A stretch of 64,000 nt of DNA, from contig JACEFO010001629.1 of assembly GCA_015342445.1 (NCBI GenBank), positions 3,534,001 through 3,598,000 on the forward strand, in the 5' to 3' direction. Positions 37,933 through 48,506 of the stretch are shown here, in pieces. A model generated the notes under the pieces. It made no database searches. It saw only the letters and a list, made by a program, of their open reading frames with translations, and had not been told where the DNA came from. Both the position numbers and the translations under genes were made by a program. The first letter of the stretch is position 1; each line of letters starts with the position of its first letter. This DNA is from Digitaria exilis. Taxonomy: Eukaryota > Streptophyta > Magnoliopsida > Poales > Poaceae.

Positions 37933-38751
37933 CTAATTATAGCCCTGATGAAACGTTCGCATCGCCTCCACCATCGACGGGGAGAGCAGTGCCCCGCCGT
38001 TGCTGCCTCCTCCGGCACCGCCGTTCACGGTCGTCGCCGCCATCACCGGGCCGCACGCCGCCGCGGCGGCGGCGTGGACCGGCGCCGGGAACTGGCCGTA
38101 GAGCTCCAGCTGGCGGTGGAACTCCGCCGCGTCCGGCGCCGCGAACAGCGGCATGTCGCCGGGCGCCATGAAGTGCGCCGCGTCCAGCAGCGGCGCCGCC
38201 GGCGGTGGCATCAGCTGCGAGTCCGCGTAATAGGCAGGCGGCGGCGGGCCCGCGGCGGCGTGGGTGGCGGCGGCGGAGCTCTCGGACGAGGACGACGACG
38301 ACTCGTCCTGCGCGGCGGCGGAGATCGGGCCGGCGTTGACGCGCGCCGCCGGCGCCGGGGAAGAAGACGACGCGGCACGGGCGGCGGTGGGACCGGTGCT
38401 GTCGAGGCCGGTGAGCTTCTGCACGATGGACATGAAATTGCGCGGGTTGGTGTGGACCACCTTGGGCGACTGCGTGTAGATGATCACCGGCTGCTGCGTC
38501 TGCCTCTGCGGCTGTGGGTGGTGCTTCTTCCTCGGCGCCGGTGGCGGCGCGGTGGCCGGGCGGTGGGCGTTGTTGCTGGTGAAGACGGCGGCGTTGGAGG
38601 ATGAGGAGACGGAGGAGTTGGTGGAGGACGAGGAGGGTGGCGAGGTGGTGGTGGCCTGCTTGTGTATGCTGTGGGAGTCCTTGCGGACCTTGAACGCGGC
38701 GCCGGCGCCGGCGATGGCGCCGGGCTGCCGCAGCGGCGGTGTGGGGCTCAT
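37933..38751 (-). CDS. VQ-motif protein
   Basis: Intronless 272-residue protein. The defining FxxxVQxxTG motif is intact at residues 106-115 (FMSIVQKLTG), preceded by the conserved VIIYTQSPKVVHTNPRN segment. The rest is low-complexity Ser/Ala/Pro-rich DNA, and the N-terminal MSPTPP...KVRKDSHSIHK block resembles the MKS1/VQ8/VQ20-like subgroup. VQ proteins are small nuclear or plastid cofactors that bind WRKY factors and are often MAP-kinase targets. Lack of introns and small size are typical. The chosen ATG is the first one downstream of a TATA-like site. A longer overlapping frame starting at 38848 lies upstream of that site and is in the wrong frame. The exact partner is unknown. Confidence 0.9.
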   Translation of the reverse strand: MSPTPPLRQPGAIAGAGAAFKVRKDSHSIHKQATTTSPPSSSSTNSSVSSSSNAAVFTSNNAHRPATAPPPAPRKKHHPQPQRQTQQPVIIYTQSPKVVHTNPRNFMSIVQKLTGLDSTGPTAARAASSSSPAPAARVNAGPISAAAQDESSSSSSESSAAATHAAAGPPPPAYYADSQLMPPPAAPLLDAAHFMAPGDMPLFAAPDAAEFHRQLELYGQFPAPVHAAAAAACGPVMAATTVNGGAGGGSNGGALLSPSMVEAMRTFHQGYN

Positions 38752-38817
38752 GCGGGCAGTTGGTTGGCCAGTTGGGTGGCCGGACGGGGAGGGAGAGGGG
38801 ATCTGGGGGGAGAGGCG

Positions 38818-38825
38818 TATAAATA
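38818..38825 (-). promoter_or_regulatory. TATA-like box of the VQ gene
   Basis: TATTTATA on the minus strand, 67 bases upstream of the start codon in otherwise GC-rich DNA. The complementary reading (TATAAATA) is an even better TATA for the plus strand, but no gene starts there. Confidence 0.5.
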
Positions 38826-39311
38826 GCAGAGGAGAAGGCGCAGCGCATGGCGGGGGATATTTCTAGATGTCGTTGGGGATGGTCGAGAGATGGTGGCGGG
38901 CGGGAAGGACGGCCGCGCAGACAGGTAGCGTAACAACCCGATCGAGAGGATGGCGGTTACTGCTACTCACTAGCCTCGAGCGGTTAACGAGCCCTTGAGC
39001 CGACCCGTTTCGTGCATGGAGCACCAGCTAAACACTGTGATCCTGTGCATCCAGTAGGTGTGAGTTGAAGAGAAGGATCGACCGGATGGGCGGATGGCGC
39101 GGCAGCTACCAGAAGGTTCGATCTACCACGCGCCATGGTCAGTGTCCGAGAAGAAGGTGCCCCCCAGTCACCCAGTGGGCAGTGGCTGTGGCTCACAAGA
39201 AAACCATGCGCGTGCACAGAGGCACAGAGTCACGTATGCCGAGAGGAGCACGAACTCGTCGTCGGAGGCTCGGACTCGGTTTCCTTGCCAGACGCGGTTT
39301 CCAGTTCCATC
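38826..39311. other. Shared intergenic promoter region between VQ gene and copy-1 gene
   Basis: About 500 bp separate two divergently transcribed genes. No extra gene is seen. The copy-1 TATA box follows directly. Confidence 0.45.
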
Positions 39312-39320
39312 TATATATAT
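39312..39320 (+). promoter_or_regulatory. TATA box of the copy-1 gene
   Basis: TATATATAT, 112 bases before the chosen ATG, with no ATG between. Homology with copy 2 fades just here, so copy 2 does not carry this TATA box. Confidence 0.65.
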
Positions 39321-39431
39321 GGTAGCCGCCCCGAAAGGGGAGCAACCAGCAGCGAACGTCCAGTTCAGGCACTGCCGCCCAACGCGTTCCAGTTTCCAGG
39401 CACGTCGATCAATCCACTGCGTGGACCGATA

Positions 39432-40205
39432 ATGGCGATCACGCCGGCGTACTGCGTCGACGAGGAGGAGTTGACGTCACTCAAGTCACTGCTAGAGGAA
39501 GGCAACGACGAGATCGACCAAGACATCGCGGACGCGATGAGGCGCCACCTGTCCCGCGCGGCGGAGCTGCAGGACATGGAGATCCTCCTTCCCGAGGAGG
39601 TGGAATGGGCGACGGGTCTGGAGGGCACCGCGAGGCAGATGGCGAGGGAGATGGGCGAGCTCGCGGCGGACATCCGGCGGGGCGTGGCCGTGCTCGCCCT
39701 GAGGCCGGGAGAGGACGCGGCGGTGGAAGGGCTGGAGAGGCAGGGCGCGCTGGCCGACGCGCGGCGCGCGGATGCCGAGGCGCTCGTGGACGCCACGCGG
39801 CGGCTGCAGGAGAAGGACCTGAGGCGGCTCGCGGCGGCGGAGCACCGCGTCGACCCGGCGTGGCTGGTGGTCGTCAAGGGCATGGCCGAGTACCTCGACT
39901 CTGCTCTGGGAGACGGGCACGCCCCGACGCCGGAGGAGGTGGCGCTGGTGGCCGTCATGGAGGGACGCGTCAAGGGCGCGGATGGGAGCATGGCCAGGCT
40001 GGCCGGGCGGCTCAGGCGCGGCGCGGCGGAGTTCTTCGCGGCGAGGCTAGGGGAGGAGGAGGCGCTCGTCGGCGCGCTGCTGAGGCAGGCCGACAGAGCG
40101 GACGCCGTGCGCGCCACGGTCGAGGCGTTTATGGACTCGCTGCGCCGGTTCCGGGACGCCGGGAGCTCGGAGACGGACAAGGCCACTTACAGGGGCGGAG
40201 GATGA
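39432..40205 (+). CDS. Unrecognised helical protein, copy 1 (257 aa)
   Basis: Intronless. The protein is rich in Ala, Glu, Arg and Leu, has no Cys-rich motif, no signal peptide and no membrane segment, and looks almost entirely alpha-helical with coiled-coil-like heptads (for example around residues 60-140). It opens MAITPAYCVDEEELTSLKSL and ends ETDKATYRGGG. I do not recognise a family. The open frame extends upstream to 39135, but the TATA box at 39312 and the start of homology with copy 2 favour ATG 39432. Residues 1-248 are identical to copy 2 at 58749-59543, and the coding DNA appears identical over 745 bp. This copy keeps a TATA box, so it is the better candidate for the expressed gene. 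A TIR element sits 127 bp after the stop. Confidence 0.75.
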   Translation: MAITPAYCVDEEELTSLKSLLEEGNDEIDQDIADAMRRHLSRAAELQDMEILLPEEVEWATGLEGTARQMAREMGELAADIRRGVAVLALRPGEDAAVEGLERQGALADARRADAEALVDATRRLQEKDLRRLAAAEHRVDPAWLVVVKGMAEYLDSALGDGHAPTPEEVALVAVMEGRVKGADGSMARLAGRLRRGAAEFFAARLGEEEALVGALLRQADRADAVRATVEAFMDSLRRFRDAGSSETDKATYRGGG

Positions 40206-40332
40206 ATGCCAGGATAATAGGATATGATCCTCTGATTTGTATGTACATCAAGGCGTTGTTATCAGATTTGTACTATGCATAATTATTGTTCAGAAAAAAG
40301 ACGTAATACACAGGGTACGATTTGATTTATCA

Positions 40333-40639
40333 GGGTGTGTTTAGATTGTAGGAAAAAACACTGTAGCATAAGAAAAACACTGTAATATTTGCTGAGAAAC
40401 GTATTTTTATGAGGGAGGAATAGGAAAGGTAAAAAGTACTTTTTTTTCTGGAATGCGTGTTATGTGAGGGAGATGAATAGGAAAGGTAAAAAAGGAATTT
40501 TTGGGGATGCGTGTTCTGTGAGGGGGATGAATAGGAAGTAAAAAGGACTTTTACGAACTAAACAGGCCCTAGTAAAAAGTCGAAATGAATAGTGAAAAGT
40601 TGAAATGAATAGTGAATAGTTGGGAATCTGAACATGGCC
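40333..40639. mobile_element. Composite MITE downstream of copy 1
   Basis: Its outer parts match the 157-bp element at 49442-49598: GGGTGTGTTTAGATTGTAGG at the left and GGGAATCTGAACATGGCC at the right. The middle (about 40416-40570) derives from the other Tourist-like family (GATGCGTGTTATG...AACTAAACAGGCC), whose left terminus is missing. TTATCA occurs on both sides (40327-40332, 40640-40645). The third gene fragment at 52.1 kb lacks this insert, giving an empty site. Confidence 0.8.
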
Positions 40640-40837
40640 TTATCAACAAAGCAAAGAAGCTTGAACAACTATAGATGGACCAATTTTTTTTAACAGATTC
40701 GAGACGAAAATACCTACTACTTTTTGTTCTAACTCATCCGCGCCATCTTCAGTATCATCTATTCATCTTCAGGGATCTCGACGTTTGGTATGGCCTGAAC
40801 TAAAATACACAAGCATCGAAATAGCGTGTAAGTTCCG

Positions 40838-41059
40838 CTCTTTCCGTCCTAAATTTTAAGCTTTACCCCTACTTTGACCACTTATATTATTCAAAAAATT
40901 TATGTGAATGTAGTCAAATTTGAGTCATTCTTAAAATTCTTTTATTACTAAAGCTAGTCATAACAAAAAATATGATATTTTGCAAAAAAAATTGAATAAG
41001 ACGAATGGTCATAGTTAGTATAAAAAAGTCAAACGACCTATAATTTAGGATGGAGGGAG
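40838..41059. mobile_element. Stowaway-like MITE with decayed left end
   Basis: Left CTCTTTCCGTCCTAAATT pairs with right AATTTAGGATGGAGGGAG, followed by TA. The left TA is mutated. Homology to the third gene fragment ends a few bases before it. Confidence 0.8.
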
Positions 41060-42864
41060 TACCAGATTCAGCACATTGCCAATTCTCTTAGCACTCGACA
41101 AAGATCCAATAACACTCAATAAATGTTTTTCCGAGGGCCACCCAGACACTCACGACAAAGCTCATTTAGCAAATAAAGTGACGTCAAAGAGCCATTTGTC
41201 CAGTATTTTTTTGTCGGACACTTGGCAAATCCATTATCGTATGCTAATTTGACACTTGGTAAAGAATTTTAAGAGAAAAACAACACGGCCACCGCCGGCC
41301 TAGCTCGGCCACCACTACCACTGTTGCAACAGAATGATCTTCTTTGAAGCCTCCTTTTCTATCTTTTCTTTTAGCATCCATAGAACATGAAAATATTGAT
41401 GGGCGGCCATTGGGTACAATAAATCTGAAATCGTGTTAGAGAGAGCCTAATTGGTTGAGTGCTAATTTCTTGGCATGCTAATGTTTTGGCTAGGCAAAAG
41501 TTACCAATTTTTTTTTGCCATCACTTGGTGTGCTACCGAGAGTTGTCAATATCTCACATTTAGCTTACCAAATTAGTGGTAAGTTTTTTTTTTGCCAAAA
41601 CTTTGGCTTGCCAATATTTGGTAGCAAACCATCAAGCCCAAAGTCTTGAATATCTTGAAAAGTTGATATGTCATTTCCATTCATTGGGAGAAGCTACATC
41701 CATGTAACTAGCATCATTTGTCTCCATAGCCTCAAAAGCTGTCTTATACTTCACTACGACTTAAGCCAGTCACCCTCAATGCATAGTTTCACCTCACTAT
41801 TACCAAGATCGCCACATCACCTTTGCAATGGAAAGAAAGCGTTTCTCTAAGTACATAGTTCCATATCATAATTTCAAATGCAAGCAAGGTGCAACATTTT
41901 ATTTTCAGAAAATGTCATGGCCAAATGTGTGACCTAGATGAAACTATAACATCATCGTTGCAAGTTTCATTATGTTTCATGTACTTGGTAAACGTACCTG
42001 TTGGGTTACATGGCGATGAAATTAAACCCACATCTCATATCTCCTTATTGAGATTTACTCCTTGTGAAATACGGTGAGATTTCGCCGAAATTGGGGCTTC
42101 AAGGTTAGGGTTTAGGAGGCAAGGGGAGGGGCTAGAGGGAAGGCCGATGGAGGCAGGCTGATCAGTGCAGAGGAGGTGGGGTGTGGAGGCGGTGAGACCG
42201 TCAGCGCCGACTGGTTGGTCCACCGAGGGGCATGGGTGACAACACGAGGCGACGGCGGTTGGGTGCAACGGCGGGTTCGGCATGAGGCAGGCGACGTAGG
42301 TGGGTGGGCCGGTGGCAGTGGTGTGGAGCTCCGACGGACCCTAGCCCGCCTGCGCCAAAAGGAAGGGGGAGGGGCTGAGCGATGACATCGGGTTGGGGAA
42401 GTTGTAGGAATATGGGTGGAGGAAGAAGGTGGGGGAGATAAGGGAGATAGGGGGAAATCTAGGCTATTAAATTAAGATCCAATGGTTAGGAAGGGTGATT
42501 GTTAGATAAACTAAATCTAAGCTAGTTTATAAGGAAACACGTCCTTATCAATAGTTATCTTGAACCTATCTTGGTTAATGAGGTTCAAAACACGTTGGTC
42601 AATTCAGAAAATGGACACAAAAGTTCGAAAAAAGGGGCCATGAATAAATAACATGTTGGATCGTCCCTTCTTGTGGCCCATCACTCCATCAGCCAGCCGT
42701 GTAGCTTCGTGTTTTCCAAACAGGTTTCCCATGGCTCAGGTCCCGGCCCATTCCGGTCACCACCGTACTCCCCAAATCCGTCCGGTTTGGCTAATTGGCT
42801 TCTGGAAGAAGCACACGCACATCGCCAGCGCCGCCTCGTAACGGTAAGCCCAGAACCGTCCTTC
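41060..42864. other. Intergenic DNA with old transposon traces
   Basis: The stretch 41090-41280 contains CACTCGACAAAG- and GACACTTGGCAAA-like phrases reminiscent of CACTA subterminal DNA, but no ends could be paired. A GC-rich patch (about 42100-42400) has no recognisable coding content. Confidence 0.4.
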
Positions 42865-42871
42865 TATATAA
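42865..42871 (+). promoter_or_regulatory. TATA box of the spliced hypothetical gene
   Basis: TATATAA, 152 bases before the first downstream ATG (43017). A CT-rich leader of the usual grass type lies between. Confidence 0.6.
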
Positions 42872-43016
42872 CACAGCTTCTTCCTTGTCGTAGAGCCTCT
42901 ACGACTCTACGCCTCCAATTCTTTCTCGCCCTCGTCGAGCACCGCCTCGGCGAGAAGAAAAAGTTGTTCGCCTCTACCCACAGCCCACCTCGTCGGCTGG
43001 ATCTTTCGAGTCCCGT

Positions 43017-44461
43017 ATGGAAGACCCTAGGAGTTTGGAGCACGAGTCACGGCGTGAGAAGAGGGCTGCTGTAAGGGTAGTGGCACGGGCGAGGGTGCGG
43101 GCGAGGGCGCGGACGAGGGTGAGGGGGCCATATGCCGGCGAGGACGGCAAATTCCCCGCGAGCACCTCCTCCTGCACCCTAAGCTTCCGAGGTAGGTGCT
43201 CGAGAAAAACGTCGCCGACATTGTTCTTCCTCCGATTCCTTCTCTTTCTCATTTCTTGGTCTGCTGCAGATCACCCTGGCCAGAACGCCTCGCTCTCCGC
43301 ACCGGTGGCCTGCAACTCGCACGGGTGGGCAATGGGACAGCAGCCCGGATTCGATCTCGGAAGTTTCATCCATGGCGTTGATATCTCCGCCTCCGGTGTC
43401 CAGGATCACGCCCAATATTCAAGAAACTACAGGCAGAAGGCTCCGATCGTGGTGTGCCCACTCTGCTACAACACATGTTTGCATTGCGCCCAGGAGGTAT
43501 CCGGAATGCCGCCCGCGATCCAGAACGTGTGTCACGGTGTTCAGAGGCCAACGCAGCATCCAGTGCCCCGAGCCGACGAGCTCCTCTCCACGCGTCCGGG
43601 CTCCTGCATCGCCAAGGTGTGTCCCCAAGAAAACCGACGCTCGCCTAGTCGCCTTGATCATTCTCTTTTCTTGCGTAGTTTCGGAGTTCTGGGCTTCTGG
43701 CTTATTAGTTTCTTGGTTTGCTGCAGACATCACCAGCAAGAACGCCCAGCAGCGATCCGGCCGCGATCTAGAACTTGCGTCACGGCCTTCAGAGGCCGAC
43801 GCAGGCGCACCCAGTGCCCCGAGCGAACGACCTCCTCTCCACGCGTCCGTGCTCCTTTGTAGCCGAGGTGTGTCCCCTGAGAAAACGAGATAAAATTCTC
43901 CAAGAAATCCGACACTCGCCTTGATCTTTCTCTTTTCTTCCGCAGTTTCGGAGTTTTGGGCTTATGGCTTATTAAGGTTTTGGTTTGTTGCAGATGACAT
44001 CACCGGGTACAACGCCCAGTGCTCCCCCGGCAAGCACTTCCACTTACCATGAACTCTATGGTCAGGCGCCGCCTCCACCAATGGTGAGCCGGGTGTGCCA
44101 CAATCTTCAGGAGGATCCGCACCAGGCGATGGTCGGAGTGGGCACCCATACCGTCACCAATGAGCCAGGTCTTTCCCACCAAACCCTGTATGCCAAACGC
44201 AGAAAGGACGCAAAAGAATGCACAAGGGTGCAAATATATAGGCACACTCAAGGAGGAGCTGTCGTCGGCAAAGAGAGGATGCTCCGCCAGGCCGCCCAGC
44301 TTATACAAGCAATTAAGCACACTAATCATAGCTTCGTAAACCTTGGAGGGCAAGAGCAGCTTCGTCTGGTGCTGCCGGGCTTGCGGAGGGCAGCCGGATG
44401 CGTTGGATTAATTGAGGCGGCGACCGAATTCCTGAGCGAGCATGATCCGCCGCGGGGGTGA
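43017..44461 (+). CDS. Unrecognised spliced gene with a duplicated exon cassette
   Basis: Proposed exons: 43017-43191, 43270-43616, 43994-44461. Donors are GAG|GTAGGT and AAG|GTGTGT, acceptors CTGCTGCAG and TTTGTTGCAG. Phases close to a 329-residue protein. Exon 1 encodes an Arg-rich stretch (RARVRARARTRVR). Exon 2 contains CPLCYNTCLHC, a possible metal-binding cluster. The last exon is Pro/Thr-rich at first, then a mixed helical segment ending SEHDPPRG. I recognise no family. A third exon-like piece (43727 onward), a duplicate of exon-2 and intron DNA, would bring in an early stop if spliced in. The model rests on splice signals, a TATA box and the first ATG only. It could also be a captured or decaying gene. 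Confidence 0.5.
43519..43993. repeat. Tandem duplication of an exon-intron-acceptor module
   Basis: The segment from GATCCAGAACGTGTGTCACG (43519) through exon end, intron and acceptor is repeated from GATCTAGAACTTGCGTCACG (43765) onward. Both copies contain TCCTCTCCACGCGTCCG, GTGTGTCCCC, a CTTTTCTT..GTTTCGGAGTT intron stretch and TGGCTTATTA before the acceptor. The period is about 246-267 bp. Confidence 0.85.
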
Positions 44462-44780
44462 TCAAATCACGGGCCTGATCAAGCTATCAGTAACATCCGA
44501 GTGATGTTTAGTTTCCCCCTTTTTTGTTTCGGTTTAGAGTCTCTGGAGTAGTAGTCTTCGATAGGGAGAAATGCTACAGATTGTAAGTACTCATTTCGGC
44601 AAACATGAGCACTACTCGAATTATCAGATCGCTCGGTGCGGTTGTTTACTTGTTTCAGTCTGTTGATTCTATTCGGAGTTCTTTTTTTTATGGACTTCTT
44701 TTGATTTGTTACTGTTATGTGGGTCCTGCTTGTCATTCCACCATCTCGTGCTCTATTTCGTCCTTTTGGCAGGCGAGGGG
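44462..44780. other. 3' flank of the hypothetical gene
   Basis: Probable 3' untranslated and downstream DNA. Its last nine bases (44772-44780) are the left target copy of the MULE. Confidence 0.4.
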
Positions 44781-45670
44781 GAGAAATTTTGATATTTAAC
44801 CCTGTATTCGTAAGTCTTTTAAAATATAACCCTCAATTCGGAAGCCTTTGGATATTTAACCCTAAGCGTGTGAATTCTTTTGAAATGAGGGATTTCGGGC
44901 TTTTTTTCTTAATTTCACGAATTTTCTTAATGTTTTTGCCATCCTGGCCACATAACCAGACCGTTTTGCCCCTTCCTCTCCCTCTTGCACATGAACCCCA
45001 CATGTCAGATTCTTCTCCTACCTCCCGTCACGCTGCTTCTGCTCCTCTTCCGCTTTCTCGCCGGCAGCACAGAGACCGGTTCTGCTCCTCCTCCAATTCC
45101 TCGTCGGCGCAGAGGTCGCAGGTGTCGCTGCTGCTGCACGCCCCCATCCACCAATCCACCATTGTTGCAGGCCTCCCGAGATCCACTCCAACGGTGGTCA
45201 GGCCTCCCGAGATGTATGGATAGAAATCATCGTAAGCTGTCTTACAGAAGAGCTTCTCCAGCTTCCTTGTTTCCAGGCAAAAGGATAGGAACCAACATGG
45301 TTTATACTAGCACCTTCGGATGTCTCATAAGTTGACAGGTACAAAATACCATCAAGAATCGCCCACACATGAAGCCAAGAATCTTCACCCGAGGCCATGG
45401 AGGAGGAGAGAGGCTGACGGCCATGGAGCTCGCCGGTGAGAGAAGGAACGGGACGGGGAAAGAGAAGAGGATAAAGCAAGGGGCAAAACGGTCTGTTCGT
45501 GTGATGTGGAGAGTAAAAAGAATAACGAAAATCGTGAAATCGAGAAAATAGTCTGAAATTCCTCATTTCAAAAGAATTCGTACGCTCAGGGTTAAATATA
45601 TGAAGGCTTATGAATTGAGGGTTATATTTTAAAAGGTTTACGAATACAGGGTTAAATATCAAAATTTCTC
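44781..45670. mobile_element. Non-autonomous MULE (Pack-MULE-like), 890 bp
   Basis: About 215-bp inverted termini start GAGAAATTTTGATATTTAAC on both strands and stay alignable to a shared CAGACCGTTTTGCCCC. GGCGAGGGG is duplicated perfectly at 44772-44780 and 45671-45679, the 9-bp size of Mutator elements. The ~440-bp interior is GC-richer, contains no transposase, and includes a minus-strand 66-codon frame at 45398-45198 (MASGEDSWLHVW...) and a duplicated GCCTCCCGAGAT. The cargo looks gene-derived, but I cannot name its source. Confidence 0.92.
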
Positions 45671-45679
45671 GGCGAGGGG

Positions 45680-47588
45680 AGGGGAGGGGAGGCGAGGCAG
45701 AGGCGGTTCAGGTTTAAGTTGCTTGCTGATTCAGGTTTTCCCCTTCCCCCCTGATTCCTGTTGTCTTTGCCTGTAGATTTGAAACATTCTGCGGTCTGTT
45801 GGCGAAGTCAGCGCGAATCTAATTCATTCGATTTTATAGCCGTTCTAATGCCCCCTTTCATCTGTGATTGCCTTTGTTTTGCTTGCGGATTTGAGTTCTT
45901 GCATCGCTATCTTTCGAGTGAGATTAAGGCAGATCTGGCTTATCCGCTAGAGGGTTCGTCGATTTACCCTATCACCTTCGATTTAGGTAGTGTTAGTTTG
46001 TTTAGATTTTTGTTCTTATTCATATAAGTGAAAAATTGCGTCAGTTATTGCATGTCTCCTTGATCATTGTTAGTGACTAGCCTGCATGGAGCAATACTCA
46101 CTAGTGGATTAAGTAGCATAGCCACATCTGAGAAATACTCACTGGTGGATTAAGTAGCATAGCCACGTCTGAGCCAGACTTCACAAATCTACTGTTATCC
46201 ACCCGATCAATGATTTGCTGGTTTTCAAGTCTTGGGGCTAGTCCCAGTGATCAGTCTTTATTCTTTAATGTTAAGAACACAACCTTGGTCTAAGCTAATA
46301 TGCAGAAAGAATGTGTAGCATGGACTGTAAAATAACGATATCTCTTTTGTTTGCCAGGAATGTTCAACCAGTTCGAGAACCTTATCTAGTTGAATGCTCA
46401 TATGGATCATGTTGAGTTCTTTCTAACAAAATTTTGTCCTGTTATTCTGCGTCCTTTACACTCCTGGTTCCAGTTTACTTATTCTTCTATTATATTCTGT
46501 GCCTAACTACATAGCTTCAATACACTAGTATCCCTCACAAAAAAAGCTTCAATACACTAGCAGTGGTTGTTTTAAATTGTATCCACCTATACTGAGAAAT
46601 TGTTAGGATTGTTCATTACCATTCAATATCTTAATATCTTTAACATGACAGTTGTATTGTGGTGTAAATCATGTAATATTTATATTTAATTGGTTCATAA
46701 TTTAGAAAATGATTAGGTTCCATTTCATCAGGTGAGATTTTCTTTGATGTAATTGCTTCCGTACATCTAATTTTTTTTTTGCATATGCGGGGTTTCACTT
46801 GCTACAAATAAACTTTGTAATTAGACTGACTATGAAAATATATGTAACATCTTCCTTTGCATATGCTGATTTTCAGTATAACTACCAAGAAACTTTTAAA
46901 TGTGACAGATAATACAAAACATCTGTTGCACTTTTGTTTTTATCTTCTTGGTCTCATTAAGGACCTGCAATATTTGTAATTCTAGGGAACTTAGAAATCG
47001 GCTGTTAGCTTTGGTATTTGCGTAACCATAGAATATTTCTGGTATTATATAATTTAAATTAACCGATGGTAGTCAATTTCATTATTGTCAGCTTTTTTTG
47101 AGGGTTTCTCTGCTTGTTAAGTTCAACAGGGTGTGTTCCACAGTTTGGCTTTCTTTTTTTAGTAATTAATTTTTTCAGTCTAATCTATTCCTGTCAGTTA
47201 TTTGCTTTAATCCTAATGCCTTTTCAGTAAGGAACTAAAAACATCTGTATTTTTGGCTGATCATGAAAGTGTCTGGTAATGCTTTTAATTTGCCTGTGCT
47301 ATCAGTTTCTTGGCCTTTCCTTGGTTAAATGGGTACATTATAATATGATCATTGTTTGACATTAGAAATGGCCTCGCCAGCAATTGATCACAATTCAAGC
47401 CTTTTTATTCCCATAGTTCATGTTTCTGCTCTTTAAGTGGGGTTTGGTTCTGAATTTGTATCTTCTTTTCTTATTGCATATGATCCGTTTTCTCACTTCA
47501 CGTTTGTTCTGCGCCCTTCCCATGGGGTTGATGAATTTCTGTGTAGTAGACTTGTTCATGTTGGTCAGGATCAGATCGATTTTTTTTA
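45680..47588. other. AT-rich intergenic DNA
   Basis: No open frame of note. A small imperfect direct repeat (GGATTAAGTAGCATAGCCAC) occurs at about 46107 and 46147, and CTTCAATACACTAG occurs twice near 46516-46560. No transposon ends were paired. Confidence 0.4.
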
Positions 47589-47598
47589 TTATGTTTAG

Positions 47599-48506
47599 AA
47601 AAAAGTCTATATAACCCTCTCACCTATAAAAACGGATTTTTTACACCCTAAACTACTGAAAACCAGACATCTGACCCTCTAGGCGGTTTTGCAATCAGGT
47701 TTTGCTGAGTCTGAGTTGGCACGCTACGGCACATAAGCATGACACCGTGTCATTTAGAGTTGCTAATTTTTTTTACCTGACTGCCGCCTCCGGTCATCCA
47801 TTCCGCCTTGTTCGCTGTCACAGGGTCGTCCTCACCTCTCACTACTATACTGCCGCCCGTCGCCCAGCCCCTGCGCCTTCCGCACACCCTCCCGTTGCCT
47901 GGCCCTGCGCCTTCCGCGCGGCCTCCCGTCGCCCAACTCCTGCGCCGTCCACGCTGCGAGGCAAAGGCAGCCGATTCTTCGATCTTGTGGTGGCCGATTC
48001 GAGTGAGGCAAAGGCGGCTGCAGCCACAGCAAAGGCCGGGGCTGAGGTCCGTCGCCGCCACCGTAAAAGTCGTGGCGGCCAATTTTACTCGTGTTTGGAG
48101 CAGCAAACGACCCACGAAAATCTATTTGGTCGGCGGCGCTGGTTGCTCGTGCGAGCAGAGAGAAAGCAAGAGGAAGATGGCGGTGTCGTGTGCTTGGGTC
48201 CTGCTTTGATTTTATCGATGGAACCATTGGTTTGGCCAGCGTATCACTCTCCCTGCCGCGCGGAGCTTCCTCGTCGACCGCGCCGAGCTCAAGGCGGCAT
48301 TACGTTCCAGTGCAGACAGAGGCAGGGCGCCTCTGTCCATGCAGAGTGCCAGCATTGCAAAAACCACCTACAAAACCATCTGAGGGGATGTTTTAAACGG
48401 TTTTGCAAAGGTTTGGGGTGAGAGGGGATTAAAAATCAGGTTTTATAGTTGAGGGGGGTGATGTAGTCCACCCTCAATAGGTTGGGGGTTATGTAGACTT
48501 TTTCCT
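47599..48506. mobile_element. MULE-like element with GC-rich cargo
   Basis: AAAAAAGTCTATATAACCC at the left pairs with GGGTTATGTAGACTTTTTCC at the right, and inner TGATTTTTAATCCCC-like ends also pair. TTATGTTTAG is repeated on both sides (47589-47598, 48507-48516), allowing a 9- or 10-bp target duplication. The middle (about 47780-48400) is strongly GC-rich, with three imperfect copies of a CCGTCGCCCA.CCCTGCGCCTTCC-type unit. A 239-codon open frame spans it but shows no domain and runs into the TIR-like DNA, so I do not call it a gene. Confidence 0.7.

Noticed and set aside
39135..39431. N-terminal extension of the copy-1 gene
   Set aside because: The frame is open, but a TATA box lies inside it and copy 2 shows no homology there, so translation more likely starts at 39432.
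39365..40282. Other frames over copies 1 and 2 (for example 273 codons antisense)
   Set aside because: GC-driven shadows. Useful only as evidence that the copies are identical at silent sites.
41090..41280. CACTA transposon terminus
   Set aside because: Some phrases look like CACTA subterminal DNA, but no CACTA end, partner end or 3-bp duplication could be located.
47702..48421. 239-codon frame as a gene
   Set aside because: It overlaps MULE-like termini, is made of simple Pro/Ala/Arg repeats and has no domain or promoter.
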